This document shows positions 26,401 through 39,839 of a stretch of DNA of 40,257 bases, one piece after another. The DNA is taken from the NCBI GenBank assembly GCA_002712305.1, contig PATE01000125.1, positions 1 to 40,257 of the forward strand, written 5' to 3'. The notes beneath the pieces are model-generated. The model had not been told where the DNA came from. It saw nothing but the letters and a program-made list of their open reading frames with translations, and made no database searches. The stretch is from Gemmatimonadota bacterium (GTDB lineage Bacteria; Latescibacterota; UBA2968; UBA8231). Made by a program: the position numbers and the translations under genes. Numbering within the stretch: position 1 is the first letter of the stretch; every line of letters starts with the position of its first letter.

Positions 26401-26447
26401 GAGCCTCGTTCGAGCATCCGATGCTGGCGAACGGGGCTCTTGTTTGT
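26401..26447 (+). terminator. Rho-independent terminator after the zinc-repeat gene
   Basis: GAGCC and CGTTCG on the left pair with CGAACG and GGCTC on the right, and AGCAT pairs with ATGCT inside. The stem ends at 26439 and TCTTGTTTGT follows. It starts 25 bases after the stop codon. Confidence 0.85.
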
Positions 26448-26497
26448 ACCGCTCGGCAACCGATGCGCCATCCTGCGGTGGGGCAGGGAGTTGCGTG

Positions 26498-26526
26498 TTG
26501 ACAGATTCGTGACCGGGATCTATGTT
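26498..26526 (+). promoter_or_regulatory. Promoter of the tRNA-secE-nusG region
   Basis: TTGACA (26498-26503) and TATGTT (26521-26526) are 17 bases apart. Initiation would fall near 26533, about 45 bases before tRNA-Gly. It is the only near-consensus promoter I see before the tRNA, rpmG, secE and nusG series. Confidence 0.8.
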
Positions 26527-26576
26527 TCCCAGTCTGTATCTGGGCAGTAGGGCAATCAGAGCTCGAGCGGAGTTGT

Positions 26577-26653
26577 GCGGGAGTAGCTCAGTTGGCTAGA
26601 GCGCGAGCCTTCCAAGCTCGATGTCGCGGGTTCGAGTCCCGTTTCCCGCTCCA
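26577..26653 (+). tRNA. tRNA-Gly (anticodon TCC), CCA encoded
   Basis: A full cloverleaf: acceptor GCGGGAG pairs with TTCCCGC, with a final G-U. The anticodon stem CGAGC/GCTCG holds the loop CTTCCAA with anticodon TCC at 26611-26613, and the T-arm has GGTTCGAGTCC. Discriminator T and encoded CCA end at 26653. A small hairpin (26683-26698) lies in the spacer before the next tRNA. Confidence 0.96.
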
Positions 26654-26773
26654 TGTATTCTGCCGATGTCTTGGTGCGTGTGCGACGCTCTGGCGTCGTG
26701 CTTCATGAGTTGTGCGCTGTGTCGGCAATGGCAGTTTGGCATCCCTACCGACGTACATCGAGGCAAGACACGA

Positions 26774-26849
<76 letters not shown>

Positions 26850-26924
26850 GTTCCAGTGGATCTCGACCAACAACCATCAGCAGGGCGGGCGTCGTCGACC
26901 CAATGCCGACGTGAATAGAGAATC

Positions 26925-27074
26925 ATGCCCCGCGAACAGGTTACGCTCGAGTGCGAGGAGTGCAGTCATCGGAACTACAAGGTGACGAAGAATCGCCAGG
27001 TGACGGAGAGAGTAGAACTTCGGAAATACTGTCGACACTGCGGCCGACATACCGTGCATCGTGAGAGCCGCTGA
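26925..27074 (+). CDS. rpmG: 50S ribosomal protein L33
   Basis: A 49-residue protein (MPREQVTLECEECSHRNY...) between tRNA-Thr and tRNA-Trp. CEEC near the N-terminus and CRHC near the C-terminus form the four-cysteine zinc site of the C+ type of L33. KNRQVTERVELRKYC matches the family core. It binds 23S rRNA near the E site. L33 before tRNA-Trp and secE is a classical order. The ribosome-binding site is weak (ATAGAGAATC). Zinc-dependent bacteria often keep a second, zinc-free copy elsewhere, which this window cannot show. Confidence 0.95.
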   Translation: MPREQVTLECEECSHRNYKVTKNRQVTERVELRKYCRHCGRHTVHRESR

Positions 27075-27118
27075 TCCGCATTTGCTGTAGCAGAGAGTAG
27101 TACCAAGCAAGATTCGTT

Positions 27119-27194
27119 AGGCCTGTAGCTCAATTGGTAGAGCACCGGTCTCCAAAACCGGCGGTTGCAGGTTCAAGTCCTGCCGGGCCTGCCA
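27119..27194 (+). tRNA. tRNA-Trp (anticodon CCA), CCA tail encoded
   Basis: Acceptor AGGCCTG pairs with CGGGCCT. The anticodon stem CCGGT/ACCGG encloses CTCCAAA with anticodon CCA, and the T-arm has GCAGGTTCAAGTCCTGC. Discriminator G and encoded CCA end at 27194. It lies 41 bases before secE, as in many bacteria. Confidence 0.97.
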
Positions 27195-27235
27195 CTTTCG
27201 CAGGGTTCACACGTTGGAGAGGTTGTCAGCGGGGG

Positions 27236-27424
27236 ATGTGGGAGAAGCTCAAGACGTTTCTCATTGATGTACGTGGCGAGTTTGGCCGGGTAATCTGGCC
27301 AACGCGCGACGAACTCGTCAATTCGACGACGGTCGTCATCGTATTTTCCATCGCCTTCGCCATTTTCATCGGACTGTTCGACCTGGTTCTGTCGTTCGTC
27401 CGGTCGATTATCCTCTCCCTGTAA
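27236..27424 (+). CDS. secE: Preprotein translocase subunit SecE
   Basis: A 62-residue, single-span SecE. The amphipathic N-terminal helix (FLIDVRGEFGRVIWPTRDEL) is followed by one transmembrane segment (about 28-58). It clamps SecY in the inner-membrane translocon. This is the short form common outside enteric bacteria. ATG at 27236 is chosen; an upstream frame to 27134 runs through tRNA-Trp. GGAGAGG lies about 15 bases upstream, rather far, and GGGGG is directly adjacent. nusG follows after 36 bases. Confidence 0.95.
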   Translation: MWEKLKTFLIDVRGEFGRVIWPTRDELVNSTTVVIVFSIAFAIFIGLFDLVLSFVRSIILSL

Positions 27425-27460
27425 CCGTTGCGTAGCGACGCAGAATAGGGCGATTCGTTC

Positions 27461-28009
27461 ATGGCCGTTCACTGGTACGCGTTACACACGTATTCCGGGC
27501 ACGAGAACAAGGTCAATACCTATCTCGAGACGCTGATTCAGCAAGGCGCCGCAGACGGTGCCATTGTGAAGGTCGTCGTGCCGACGGAGGAAGTGGTGGA
27601 AATGCGAGGCGGCAAGAAGACGGTGTCGAAACGCCGCTTTCTGCCAAGCTACGTCCTGGTCGAGATGGACATAACCAAGGACGCGTGGCACGTGGTGACC
27701 AATGTGCCAGGCGTGACGAATTTCGTCGGTCCTGCTCGCAAGCCGGCACCGCTGACGCAGGAAGAGGTCGATCACATTCTGGGCCACGCCGATCGGCGCA
27801 AGTCTCAGGAGGTCGAGGACATTCCCTATATCGTCGGTGACCAGGTGAAGGTTAATGACGGAGCCTTCAAGGACTTCATCGGTACGGTTCAGGAAGTCAT
27901 CCCCGAAAAGCGCAGGCTCAAGATCATGGTCAGCATTTTTGGCCGCGGAACACCCGTCGAGCTTGATGTGCTCCAGGTCGAGGTCGTCGACGAGACAGTG
28001 GCGAGCTGA
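27461..28009 (+). CDS. nusG: Transcription elongation/antitermination factor NusG
   Basis: 182 residues. The NGN domain opens with HWYALHTYSGHENKV and includes RFLPSYVLVEMD and NVPGVTNFVG. The C-terminal KOW domain starts near 128 (GDQVKVNDGAFKDFIGTVQEV). NusG binds the RNA polymerase clamp and links it to Rho or to S10. AGGGCG lies some ten bases before the ATG. The gene is in the standard secE-nusG-rplK order and probably co-transcribed. Confidence 0.98.
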   Translation: MAVHWYALHTYSGHENKVNTYLETLIQQGAADGAIVKVVVPTEEVVEMRGGKKTVSKRRFLPSYVLVEMDITKDAWHVVTNVPGVTNFVGPARKPAPLTQEEVDHILGHADRRKSQEVEDIPYIVGDQVKVNDGAFKDFIGTVQEVIPEKRRLKIMVSIFGRGTPVELDVLQVEVVDETVAS

Positions 28010-28093
28010 GCCGGGTGAAATCCTTGTCCATCGAGTTGTGGGCGTACCGAGATAGCAACGACATGCAAGCAAGAAGAGGACGGTAGAGTAGCG

Positions 28094-28519
28094 ATGGCAA
28101 AGAAGGAACTGGCGCAGATCAAGTTGCAGATTCCCGCCGGTCAGGCCAGCCCGACCCCGCCCGTAGGTCCGGCTCTTGGTCAGCATGGCGTGAACATCAT
28201 GGAGTTCTGCAAGGCCTTTAACGCCACGACGCAGGACAAGGGGGGGCTCATTATCCCCGTGGTGATCACAGTCTATGCCGACCGCAGCTTCACCTACATC
28301 ACCAAGACGCCACCGGCGGCCGTATTGCTGAAGAAGGCCGCGAAGATCGAAAAGGGATCGGGTGTGCCGAATCGGGACAAGGTTGGAACGGTGACGCAGG
28401 CACAATTGCGTGAGATTGCCGAGTCCAAGATGGAAGACCTCAACGCCGATGACCTTGATGCGGCTGCTCGGATGATTGCCGGCACGGCTCGTAGTATGGG
28501 TCTGGTCGTCGAGGGATAG
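28094..28519 (+). CDS. rplK: 50S ribosomal protein L11
   Basis: 141 residues, the normal length. The N-domain has the Pro-rich loop [27 protein letters not shown], split here by no insertion, and the C-domain binds the GTPase-associated region of 23S rRNA ([17 protein letters not shown]). The N-terminus [15 protein letters not shown] is typical, including lysines that PrmA methylates in E. coli. It begins 84 bases after nusG; in many bacteria this spacer carries the L1 repressor site. rplA follows after 26 bases. Confidence 0.98.
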   Translation: MAKKELAQIKLQIPAGQASPTPPVGPALGQHGVNIMEFCKAFNATTQDKGGLIIPVVITVYADRSFTYITKTPPAAVLLKKAAKIEKGSGVPNRDKVGTVTQAQLREIAESKMEDLNADDLDAAARMIAGTARSMGLVVEG

Positions 28520-28545
28520 AGACAGGAACAACAGAGAGAATCGAC

Positions 28546-29247
28546 ATGGGAAAGCGTGGTAAGAAATACGCACAGTCCGTCGAGTCCTACGAGCGCAGTG
28601 AGCCGCAGACCCTCGAGGATGCCGTCAAGATCCTTAAGGAGATGCCCGTGCGGAAGTTCGACGAGACCGTGGAGCTCAACTTCTATCTCGGCATCGATGG
28701 TCGGCAGGCAGACCAGGCTCTGCGCGGAACGGTGATGCTACCCAACGGCACGGGCAAGGAAGTGCGTATTGTCGTGATCACACAGGGTGAATTGGTCGCC
28801 CAAGCCGAAGAAGCCGGTGCAGATCATGTTGGCGCCGCCGACTTGATCGCTAAGATCGAAGGCGGCTGGCTCGACTTCGATCTCGTGATCTCCTCACCGG
28901 ACATGATGGGCCAGGTTGGAAAACTCGGCAGGGTCCTGGGTCCTCGGGGCCTGATGCCGAACCCGAAGACCGGTACCGTGACACGCGATGTGGGACAGGC
29001 TGTCACCGAAGCACGCGCAGGTCGGGTCGAGTATCGGGCCGACAATAAATCTGGCAACAATGCACAGGCACCCATCGGCAAGCTCTCCTTCACCGAAGAG
29101 GCACTCGTTGAGAATGCCCAGGCACTGTCCAACGCTATTCTACGCGCTAAACCTGCGTCGACGAAGGGCTCATTCATCCGCAAACTGATTCTGTCTTCCA
29201 CCATGGGGCCGGGCATCCGTATCGATCCTGGCGCTCTGGCTGCGTAA
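28546..29247 (+). CDS. rplA: 50S ribosomal protein L1
   Basis: 233 residues, normal for bacteria. [15 protein letters not shown] opens it, and the hallmark segment [20 protein letters not shown] lies near 125-145. The C-terminal RIDPGALAA is also typical. L1 forms the mobile stalk that releases deacylated tRNA from the E site, and it commonly represses its own operon by binding a leader that mimics its rRNA site. rplJ starts only 24 bases later. Confidence 0.98.
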   Translation: MGKRGKKYAQSVESYERSEPQTLEDAVKILKEMPVRKFDETVELNFYLGIDGRQADQALRGTVMLPNGTGKEVRIVVITQGELVAQAEEAGADHVGAADLIAKIEGGWLDFDLVISSPDMMGQVGKLGRVLGPRGLMPNPKTGTVTRDVGQAVTEARAGRVEYRADNKSGNNAQAPIGKLSFTEEALVENAQALSNAILRAKPASTKGSFIRKLILSSTMGPGIRIDPGALAA

Positions 29248-29271
29248 GACTCCTTTCTGAAGAGCACTGAT

Positions 29272-29805
29272 ATGCCCACAGCACAAAAGGTCGATGCTGT
29301 TTCGGTCTTGTCTGAGAAAATGACGAGCGCCGGTGCGATCTTCCTCGCCGATTTCAATGGAATCGACGTCGCCTCGGTCACCGAGTTGCGTCGTTCGTTG
29401 CGCAAGGCCGGCATCGAGTATCAAGTCGTTAAGAATCGACTGGCAAAACTCGCCGCCGCCGATGCGGGACTCGAGGTCTTGAAGGACCATTTCGAAGGGC
29501 CCACTGCAATGGCCTTCGCCGCCGACGATCCTGTCGAGCCGGCGAAACTGCTGCAGAAGTTTATCGATGACGGCGGCAAGCTGGCCATCAAGACCGGGCT
29601 CGTCGACGGTCAGGTCCTCACGCCCGAAGCGGTCAGCCAATTGGCGAAGCTGCCTTCACGCGAGGAACTGATCGGCAAGCTCCTCGGTTCGGTCCAATCG
29701 CCCCTGTTTGGGCTGGCTTCAGTGCTCAATGGACTAATGCGCAATCTCGTCGGCGTGGTCAGCGCCATCGAAAAAGAGAAGAGTGGAGCCGGCGGCGACG
29801 AGTAG
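29272..29805 (+). CDS. rplJ: 50S ribosomal protein L10
   Basis: 177 residues. The N-terminal domain binds rRNA ([24 protein letters not shown], with KNRLAKLAA), and the C-terminal helix near 150-175 carries the L12 dimers. It anchors the stalk that recruits translation GTPases. The start ATG lies 24 bases after rplA, leaving no room for the long L10(L12)4-binding leader seen before rplJ in many bacteria. rplL follows after 70 bases. Confidence 0.97.
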   Translation: MPTAQKVDAVSVLSEKMTSAGAIFLADFNGIDVASVTELRRSLRKAGIEYQVVKNRLAKLAAADAGLEVLKDHFEGPTAMAFAADDPVEPAKLLQKFIDDGGKLAIKTGLVDGQVLTPEAVSQLAKLPSREELIGKLLGSVQSPLFGLASVLNGLMRNLVGVVSAIEKEKSGAGGDE

Positions 29806-29875
29806 TCGCTGATCCGATTTCCTATTTGAAAACAACCAGAAACACGACCAGAACGATCAAACGGAGGACTCAGAA

Positions 29876-30283
29876 ATGAGCGAAGAGGAAGTCAGCGTCA
29901 GCCCCAAGGTGGGCGAGATCATCGAGACCATCTCTGGTCTCACAGTTCTTGAATTGGCTGAGTTGGTCAAGGCCCTCGAAGAGAAGTTTGGTGTTTCCGC
30001 TGCAGCGCCAGTGATGATGGCCGGTGCTGCGCCCGCAGGGGATGGTGACGGTGGCGAAGCTGTCGTTGAGAAGGATGAGTTCGACGTGGTGCTGACTGGT
30101 GTAGGCGACAAGAAGATCCAGGTGATCAAAATCGTCCGTGAAATTACCAGTCTAGGACTGAAGGAAGCGAAGGCTCTCGTCGACGAGGCACCGAATCCGG
30201 TAAAGGAAGCTGTCTCGAAGGCCGAGGCCGAGGAAATCCAGGGCAAGTTGACCGAGGCGGGTGCCACGGTCGAGATCAAGTAG
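29876..30283 (+). CDS. rplL: 50S ribosomal protein L7/L12
   Basis: 135 residues, slightly longer than the usual 120-130. The N-terminal dimerisation helices ([20 protein letters not shown]) are followed by an Ala/Gly hinge enriched in Gly and Asp ([11 protein letters not shown]). The conserved C-domain has [20 protein letters not shown], which contacts IF-2, EF-Tu and EF-G. GGAGG lies nine bases before the ATG. It is followed by a 312-base spacer before rpoB that contains a large hairpin. Confidence 0.98.
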   Translation: MSEEEVSVSPKVGEIIETISGLTVLELAELVKALEEKFGVSAAAPVMMAGAAPAGDGDGGEAVVEKDEFDVVLTGVGDKKIQVIKIVREITSLGLKEAKALVDEAPNPVKEAVSKAEAEEIQGKLTEAGATVEIK

Positions 30284-30595
30284 TCAAACAACCATTCGAA
30301 CACACGGACAGACGTCGTTTTTCGCAGACGCCATTGCATGGGGTGGTGGCGCTGCGCTCCAAACCCACAACGACGACCCGACCGCAACGATCATCGAATA
30401 CCACGCTCGTTAGCGAAAGCTCATGGAAGACCGGGGGCGGTGAGCCCTCAGGTGTTTCCGTGAGCTTTCACCATATCCCGGTGCAGCGTCCTGTATCCAC
30501 ATGATGCGCATCGCGATTGACGTTTCAGTTCAAATATCGCGCGGATGTCTCCGTGGCGTAGTCCACGGGACTCGGGTGACCAAAGGAGCCAGACC
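30284..30595 (+). promoter_or_regulatory. rplL-rpoB spacer with long hairpin
   Basis: GAAAGCTCATGGAA (30415-30428) pairs with TTCCGTGAGCTTTC (30456-30469), 14 pairs including one G-U. Inside, GGGGGC can pair with GCCCTC. No T-tract follows, so it suits partial attenuation or RNase III processing, as known for the E. coli rplL-rpoB spacer. AAAGGAG at 30582-30588 serves rpoB. The rest shows nothing coding. Confidence 0.6.
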
Positions 30596-34417
<3,822 letters not shown>

Positions 34418-34483
34418 CCGGAGCTCAATCGGATCAGGAACCGTCAGGTTCCCGACCAAAACGCGACCACCAAGGGGTAGCAC

Positions 34484-37400
34484 GTGCTTAAGACTCAGAA
34501 CTCCAGAAAGCCAACGGACTTTGATTCCATCCGGATCCAGCTGGCCTCACCCGACACGATCCGTTCGTGGTCACACGGCGAGGTAACGAAGCCGGAGACG
34601 ATTAACTATCGCTCCTTCAAGCCGGAGCGGGACGGTCTATTCTGCGAGCGCACCTTCGGTCCCGTGAAGGATTGGAATTGCCACTGCGGCAAATACAAGG
34701 GGATCCGATATCGCGGCGTCGTCTGTGACCGATGCGGTGTCGAGGTCACTCAGGCGAAGGTGCGTCGTGAGCGCCTCGGCCACATCGAACTGGCCGTTCC
34801 CGTCTCTCACATCTGGTATTTCAAGTCCTTGCCGTCACGAATCGGCGCGCTACTCGATATCTCGATGCGCAATCTTGAGCGCGTCCTCTACTACGAGTCC
34901 TATGTCGTGTCCGATCCCAAGGATATCGAAGGGCTCGAAAAGATGTCGTTGCTCACCGAAGAGGAGTTGATGGAACATCGGGAGCAAGGACATGATCCGG
35001 TTGTCGGGATGGGTGCTCCCGCCGTGCGTGACCTGCTCGCTTCGATCGATATCGAGGAGCTGTCCGCTGAGTTGCGCGCTCGTGTGCGCATGGAGACCTC
35101 TATTCAACGGAAGCAAGAGGCCTTGAAGCGACTCAAGGTGGTGGAGGCCTTCCGGCAATCTGAGAATCGTCCCAATTGGATGATCCTCGAAGTGATTCCG
35201 GTCATCCCACCCGATCTGCGTCCCTTGGTCCCCCTTGAGGGTGGTCGATTCGCCACGTCAGATCTCAACGATCTGTATCGGCGTGTCATCAATCGCAACA
35301 ATCGCCTCAAGAAGCTGATCAGCATCAAGGCTCCCGAGGTGATTCTGCGCAACGAAAAGCGGATGCTGCAGGAAGCCGTCGATGCGCTGTTTGACAACGG
35401 ACGTCGTTCACGTGCCGTCCGTGGCGACGGCAACCGCTCGCTGAAATCTCTGTCCGATCTGCTGAAGGGTAAGCAGGGCCGTTTCCGTCAGAACCTGCTC
35501 GGCAAACGCGTCGATTACTCCGGTCGTTCGGTTATCGTCGTCGGCCCGGATCTAAAGCTGCACCAATGCGGACTCCCTAAGAGCATGGCTCTTGAGCTGT
35601 TCAAGCCCTTTGTCATTCGGAAGCTCGAAGAAAAGGGTCTGGTGCAGACCGTGAAGAGCGCCAAGAAGCTCGTCGAGCGCGAACGTGCAGAGGTCTGGGA
35701 CATTCTCGAAGAGATCATCGAAGATCACTGCGTCCTGCTAAACCGCGCCCCAACTCTCCATCGACTGGGAATCCAGGCCTTCCAGCCCATTCTGGTCGAA
35801 GGCAAGGCGATTCAGTTGCACCCCTTGGTCTGTGCCGCCTTCAACGCCGACTTTGATGGCGATCAGATGGCCGTTCACGTGCCTCTGTCTTTCGAAGCGC
35901 AGATCGAGGCTCGTCTGCTGATGCTGTCGTCGCAGAATCTGCTCAAGCCCGCAGACGGCGAACCGGTGATCATGATGGATCCGAAGGACATCGTCCTCGG
36001 TGCCTACTTCTTGACGAAGGTCAAGTTTTCAGACGCTGAAAAGACGGACCGACGCTTCTCCAGCACCGCCGAAGCCAGAGCCGCCTACGAGTCCGGCAAA
36101 CTCACTCTGCATCAGCCGGTGAAGGTTCGTATCGCCGGTGAAATCGTCGATACGACGGCTGGTCGAATCATTTTCAACGATGTCCTGCCCGATAGTATGG
36201 AGTTCATCAACCGAAATATCGACAAGGCCGACATCAAGCGAATTGCCGGTGAAGTACATCGCCACCTCGGCAATCGCCAGACGGCCGAAGCCGTCGATCG
36301 CATGAAGTCTCTCGGGTATCAGTGGGCGACGTTGTCGGGTGTGAGCGTCGCCGTCGATGACGTAGTCGTCCCGAAGCAGAAGGACGAGATCATCGGTGAG
36401 GCCATGGGCGAGGTCGACAAGGTGAAGGATCAGTACGCCAACGGCATCATCACCGACGGCGAACGCTACAACAAGATCATCGACATCTGGACCCACGCCA
36501 CCTCAGGTGTCTCTCGCGCCGTTCAACGCGCACTCGAGGAAGCCGAAGAGGGTTTCAATTCGGTGTACGTGATGAAGGACTCCGGAGCTCGTGGTTCGGA
36601 AGACCAGGTGAAGCAGCTCGGCGGCATGCGCGGACTGATGAACAAGCCGCAGAAGAAGTTGACGGGCGCCGTCGGAGAGATCATCGAGACGCCGATCATC
36701 GCCTCTTTCAAAGAGGGACTGTCGGTTCTCGAATACTTCATTTCCACACACGGCGCTCGCAAGGGACTCGCAGACACGGCTCTGAAGACGGCCGAGGCAG
36801 GTTATCTGACCCGGCGCATGGTTGATGTTGCCCAAGACGTTGTGATCAGCGAACTGGATTGCGGCACCCGCCAGGGGATCTGGATCGGCGCCCTGAAGGA
36901 TGGGGAAGAGATTGTCGAGCCTCTGGCAGAGCGCATCGTCGGGCGCGTGCTGCTCGAAGACGCGGTCGATCAAGATGAGAAGGTCGTGATCAAGGGGGGC
37001 ACCCTGCTTGAGGAGGCCGATGCGAATGCCATCGCGTCGGCAGGATTCGAGCAAGTGCGAATCCGTTCAACACTTTCCTGCGAATCGCAACGCGGCGTGT
37101 GCGCCTATTGCTATGGCCGGAATCTGGCTTCGCAGCGCATCGTCAACATCGGCGAAGCCGTGGGTGTGATCGCCGCCCAGAGCATCGGTGAGCCGGGCAC
37201 TCAGTTGACGCTACGCACCTTCCACATCGGCGGCACGGCAAGTCGTATCGCCGAGCAGTCGCAGATCACCGCTCGTCGTGACGGCACCGCAGAACTGGTT
37301 AACGTCATCACCGTTGACCATCCCGAGTTGGGTCGCGTGGTGACGGGTCGCAACGGCGAACTTCAGTTGCTCGATGAACAGAATCGCGTCCGCCACCGTA

Positions 37401-38578
37401 TGGCGGTTCCCTACGGATCCGTACTCAAAGTCGAGGATGCGGACGAGGTCGATGCATCCGATGTGATGTATGAGTGGGATCCCTACAGCAACCCGATCGT
37501 CACCGATCGCCCAGGAACGGTCAAGTTCATCGATATCATCGATGACGTGACTATGCGGTCCGAGTTTGACGAAAGCACAGGTATGAGTGCCCGTGTCATC
37601 GTCGAACAGCGAGACCGGAGTCTGAGCCCGGCCATCGAGGTTGAGGGACCCGATGGCAAGCGCTCCTACATCATTCCGACCGGTGCTCGACTGCTGATCG
37701 ACGATGGTGCGCAGATCAGCCCCGGGACGACGCTGGTGAAGATCCCGCGCGAGCGTAGCAAGACACGTGATATCACAGGCGGTCTGCCTCGTGTTGCTGA
37801 ATTGTTCGAGGCTCGACGTCCAAAGGAACCGGCAGTGATCTCCGAAATCGACGGCGAGGTCAGCTTCGGCGGCCTGGTGCGCGGCAACCGAGAGGTCTTC
37901 GTGACGTCCGCTGACGGGGAAGAGCGCAAGTATCTGGTACCCTACGGCAAGCACCTCAGAGTGCATGAGGGAGACCAGGTCGTGGCCGGTGAACGTCTGT
38001 CCGAAGGCGCCGTGAATCCTCACGACATCCTTCAGGTACAGGGGGTTCACAAGGTGCAGGAATACCTGGTCAACGAGATCCAGGACGTCTATCGCCTGCA
38101 GGCTGTGGAGATCAATGACAAGCACATCGAAGTGATCGTGCGTCAGATGCTGCAGAAGGTGAAGATTCTCGATCCGGGTGACACTAACTTCCTCGAGGGG
38201 GAAGAGGTCGACAAGATCCGTTTCAATCGAGAAAACGAGAAGGTCATCGGCGAAGGCGGCGATCCAGCGACCTGCCAACCGATTCTGCTCGGCATCACTC
38301 GAGCGTCCCTGCGAACGGACAGCTTCATCTCTGCCGCCTCCTTCCAGGAGACAACGAGAGTGCTCACCGAAGCTGCCGTGCAGGGCAAGGTGGACCATCT
38401 GCGTGGCCTGAAGGAGAACGTGATCATCGGTCGCCTGATCCCTGCTGGGACCGGTTCGGGGCTCTACAGACAGGTTCGGTACGACGACCTGGCACCGGAG
38501 ACCGATTCGGGCAATGGCAGCAACGGAGACCAGTTGCCCGACTACGACGCGTCCACGGAGGCTGTGGTCGGAGAATAG
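34484..38578 (+). CDS. rpoC: RNA polymerase beta' subunit
   Basis: 1364 residues. The N-terminal zinc site is at Cys66, Cys68, Cys81 and Cys84. The catalytic NADFDGD is at 454-460 and holds the Mg-binding aspartates. The trigger-loop region includes [21 protein letters not shown], and a second zinc site contains [11 protein letters not shown] from 866. No large insertion interrupts the conserved regions. The start is GTG at 34484 with AAGGGG six bases upstream. Several long reverse-strand open frames inside it are codon-bias shadows. A nested terminator follows the stop. Confidence 0.98.
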   Translation: MLKTQNSRKPTDFDSIRIQLASPDTIRSWSHGEVTKPETINYRSFKPERDGLFCERTFGPVKDWNCHCGKYKGIRYRGVVCDRCGVEVTQAKVRRERLGHIELAVPVSHIWYFKSLPSRIGALLDISMRNLERVLYYESYVVSDPKDIEGLEKMSLLTEEELMEHREQGHDPVVGMGAPAVRDLLASIDIEELSAELRARVRMETSIQRKQEALKRLKVVEAFRQSENRPNWMILEVIPVIPPDLRPLVPLEGGRFATSDLNDLYRRVINRNNRLKKLISIKAPEVILRNEKRMLQEAVDALFDNGRRSRAVRGDGNRSLKSLSDLLKGKQGRFRQNLLGKRVDYSGRSVIVVGPDLKLHQCGLPKSMALELFKPFVIRKLEEKGLVQTVKSAKKLVERERAEVWDILEEIIEDHCVLLNRAPTLHRLGIQAFQPILVEGKAIQLHPLVCAAFNADFDGDQMAVHVPLSFEAQIEARLLMLSSQNLLKPADGEPVIMMDPKDIVLGAYFLTKVKFSDAEKTDRRFSSTAEARAAYESGKLTLHQPVKVRIAGEIVDTTAGRIIFNDVLPDSMEFINRNIDKADIKRIAGEVHRHLGNRQTAEAVDRMKSLGYQWATLSGVSVAVDDVVVPKQKDEIIGEAMGEVDKVKDQYANGIITDGERYNKIIDIWTHATSGVSRAVQRALEEAEEGFNSVYVMKDSGARGSEDQVKQLGGMRGLMNKPQKKLTGAVGEIIETPIIASFKEGLSVLEYFISTHGARKGLADTALKTAEAGYLTRRMVDVAQDVVISELDCGTRQGIWIGALKDGEEIVEPLAERIVGRVLLEDAVDQDEKVVIKGGTLLEEADANAIASAGFEQVRIRSTLSCESQRGVCAYCYGRNLASQRIVNIGEAVGVIAAQSIGEPGTQLTLRTFHIGGTASRIAEQSQITARRDGTAELVNVITVDHPELGRVVTGRNGELQLLDEQNRVRHRMAVPYGSVLKVEDADEVDASDVMYEWDPYSNPIVTDRPGTVKFIDIIDDVTMRSEFDESTGMSARVIVEQRDRSLSPAIEVEGPDGKRSYIIPTGARLLIDDGAQISPGTTLVKIPRERSKTRDITGGLPRVAELFEARRPKEPAVISEIDGEVSFGGLVRGNREVFVTSADGEERKYLVPYGKHLRVHEGDQVVAGERLSEGAVNPHDILQVQGVHKVQEYLVNEIQDVYRLQAVEINDKHIEVIVRQMLQKVKILDPGDTNFLEGEEVDKIRFNRENEKVIGEGGDPATCQPILLGITRASLRTDSFISAASFQETTRVLTEAAVQGKVDHLRGLKENVIIGRLIPAGTGSGLYRQVRYDDLAPETDSGNGSNGDQLPDYDASTEAVVGE

Positions 38579-38579
38579 A

Positions 38580-38625
38580 CCGCTACTCGCTACGGCGAGT
38601 CACCTCGCTTTTTCGCGGGTAGCGG
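38580..38625 (+). terminator. Nested terminator after rpoC
   Basis: Inner hairpin GCGAG-TCAC-CTCGC (38595-38608) is followed by TTTTT. It is enclosed by an outer stem CCGCTACTCGC (38580-38590) and GCGGGTAGCGG (38615-38625). The two stems could form in turn, giving termination and then 3'-end protection if read through. It begins two bases after the rpoC stop. Confidence 0.75.
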
Positions 38626-38922
38626 CCCAATGCTGAAGCACGAGATCAGGGGTTGATTTTGTGCTTCAGTACGTGGCTTTGGCTAGCCGATGATGTGGCA
38701 TTGGCTAGCATTTGAAACGGTCTGTGACAGAGGCAGTTAAGCTTGTCACAATCGGTCCGCCTGCTGTTGACGATTTATGAAATTGTATTTAGCTTTTGAG
38801 ATTATCGTATTTCGCGCTACGCGCGGTTGTGGCGGGGCAGAAACCCAGCTACAACCGCGTGTGTCTGCGAGCTAAGTATTGCCTGCGTTTTCTCACGCAC
38901 AAAGCCAGATGGAGTCGGGTTC
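38626..38922 (+). promoter_or_regulatory. rpsL leader: repeats, inverted repeats and probable promoter
   Basis: This AT-richer gap holds, in order: CTGAAGCAC/GTGCTTCAG (38633-38641, 38661-38669); a direct repeat GTGGCTTTGGCTAGC (38673-38687) and its one-mismatch copy (38695-38709), 22 bases apart; TGTGACA/TGTCACA (38723-38729, 38744-38750); and a possible promoter TTGACG (38767-38772), 17 bases, TAGCTT (38790-38795). A 12-pair hairpin (38822-38833 with 38848-38859, GGG/CCC inside) and TGCGT/ACGCA (38884-38899) follow. They suggest an operator region and a structured leader for the rpsL-rpsG-fusA operon. Confidence 0.5.
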
Positions 38923-39294
38923 GTGCCGACAATCAGTCAGCTGATTCGCAAGGGTCGTCAGAAGTCCAAGAAGCGCACCGATTCGCCGGCCTTGCTGGGT
39001 TGTCCACAGCGCCGAGGGGTCTGCACGCGAGTCTACACGACGACGCCGAAGAAGCCGAATTCGGCCTTGCGGAAGATGGCTCGCGTGCGTCTGACGACGG
39101 GCCAGGAAGTCACCGCCTACATCCCTGGCGAGGGCAACAATCTGCAGGAACACTCCATCGTCCTGGTGCGCGGTGGTCGCGTGAAGGATGTCCCTGGAGT
39201 TCGCTATCACATCATCCGCGGCGTCCTCGATGCCAGCGGCGTCGCCGAGCGCAAGCAGGGCCGTTCAAAATACGGCGCTCGACGTGCTCAATAG
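38923..39294 (+). CDS. rpsL: 30S ribosomal protein S12
   Basis: 123 residues, the usual length. [20 protein letters not shown] and [11 protein letters not shown] are conserved decoding-centre segments. The lysines at the two classical streptomycin positions (in TPKKPNSA and in RVKDVPG) are retained, so sensitivity is predicted at this protein. The start is GTG at 38923 with GGAG eight bases upstream; the frame upstream to 38827 lies in the leader. It is first in an operon with rpsG and fusA. Confidence 0.98.
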   Translation: MPTISQLIRKGRQKSKKRTDSPALLGCPQRRGVCTRVYTTTPKKPNSALRKMARVRLTTGQEVTAYIPGEGNNLQEHSIVLVRGGRVKDVPGVRYHIIRGVLDASGVAERKQGRSKYGARRAQ

Positions 39295-39316
39295 ATCCCG
39301 AGAGAGCAAGTAATCC

Positions 39317-39787
39317 ATGTCGCGCAGAAGACGAGCCGTCAAGCGTCCGATCGTTCCCGATCCGAAGTTCAACAACGCCCTGGCGGCTCGATTCATTAAC
39401 TGCATGATGAAGGGAGGCAAGAAGAGCGTTTCAGAGCGCACCTTCTACTCCGCCATCGACATGGTTACCGAGCGATCCGATCAGCAGGGTCTCGACATCT
39501 TCCTGAAGGCCGTCGAGAACTGCAAGCCCATGGTGATCACGAAGTCTCGCCGTGTCGGCTCCCAGACCCTGCAGATACCCCTTGAAGTTCGACCCGAAGA
39601 ACGCACGACTCGTGCCATCAAGTGGATCATTCGCTTCGCCAGAGAGCGCTCCGAGCGCACGATGGCTGATCGCCTGGCAAACGAGTTGATCGCCGCCGCC
39701 AATGGTGAAGGTGGGGCAGTGCGTGCACGTGACGAAGTGCATCGTATGGCTGATGCCAACAAGGCATTCGCCCACTACCGCTTCTAA
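39317..39787 (+). CDS. rpsG: 30S ribosomal protein S7
   Basis: 156 residues, standard for bacteria. SRRRRAVKRPIVPDPKFNN opens it, and the C-terminus MADANKAFAHYRF is typical. S7 nucleates assembly of the 30S head and lies at the E-site mRNA exit. The spacer to rpsL is 22 bases with GAGAG before the ATG. In E. coli S7 represses the str operon through the S12-S7 spacer; here that spacer is too short for the same element. Confidence 0.98.
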   Translation: MSRRRRAVKRPIVPDPKFNNALAARFINCMMKGGKKSVSERTFYSAIDMVTERSDQQGLDIFLKAVENCKPMVITKSRRVGSQTLQIPLEVRPEERTTRAIKWIIRFARERSERTMADRLANELIAAANGEGGAVRARDEVHRMADANKAFAHYRF

Positions 39788-39839
39788 CCCTAGAAATCCC
39801 CCACTAGTTTCGCACCACTCCGGATAGGACGTATCAGAG

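Noticed and set aside
27482-28573. A 363-codon reverse frame across nusG, rplK and the start of rplA
   Set aside because: Three confident genes on the other strand explain the sequence.
37211-38398. A 395-codon reverse-strand open frame inside rpoC
   Set aside because: It lies wholly inside a clear rpoC frame and its protein has no recognisable motif; G+C-rich codon bias on the coding strand makes such shadows.
38923-39294. Possible streptomycin-resistance change in S12
   Set aside because: Both classical lysine positions are unchanged.
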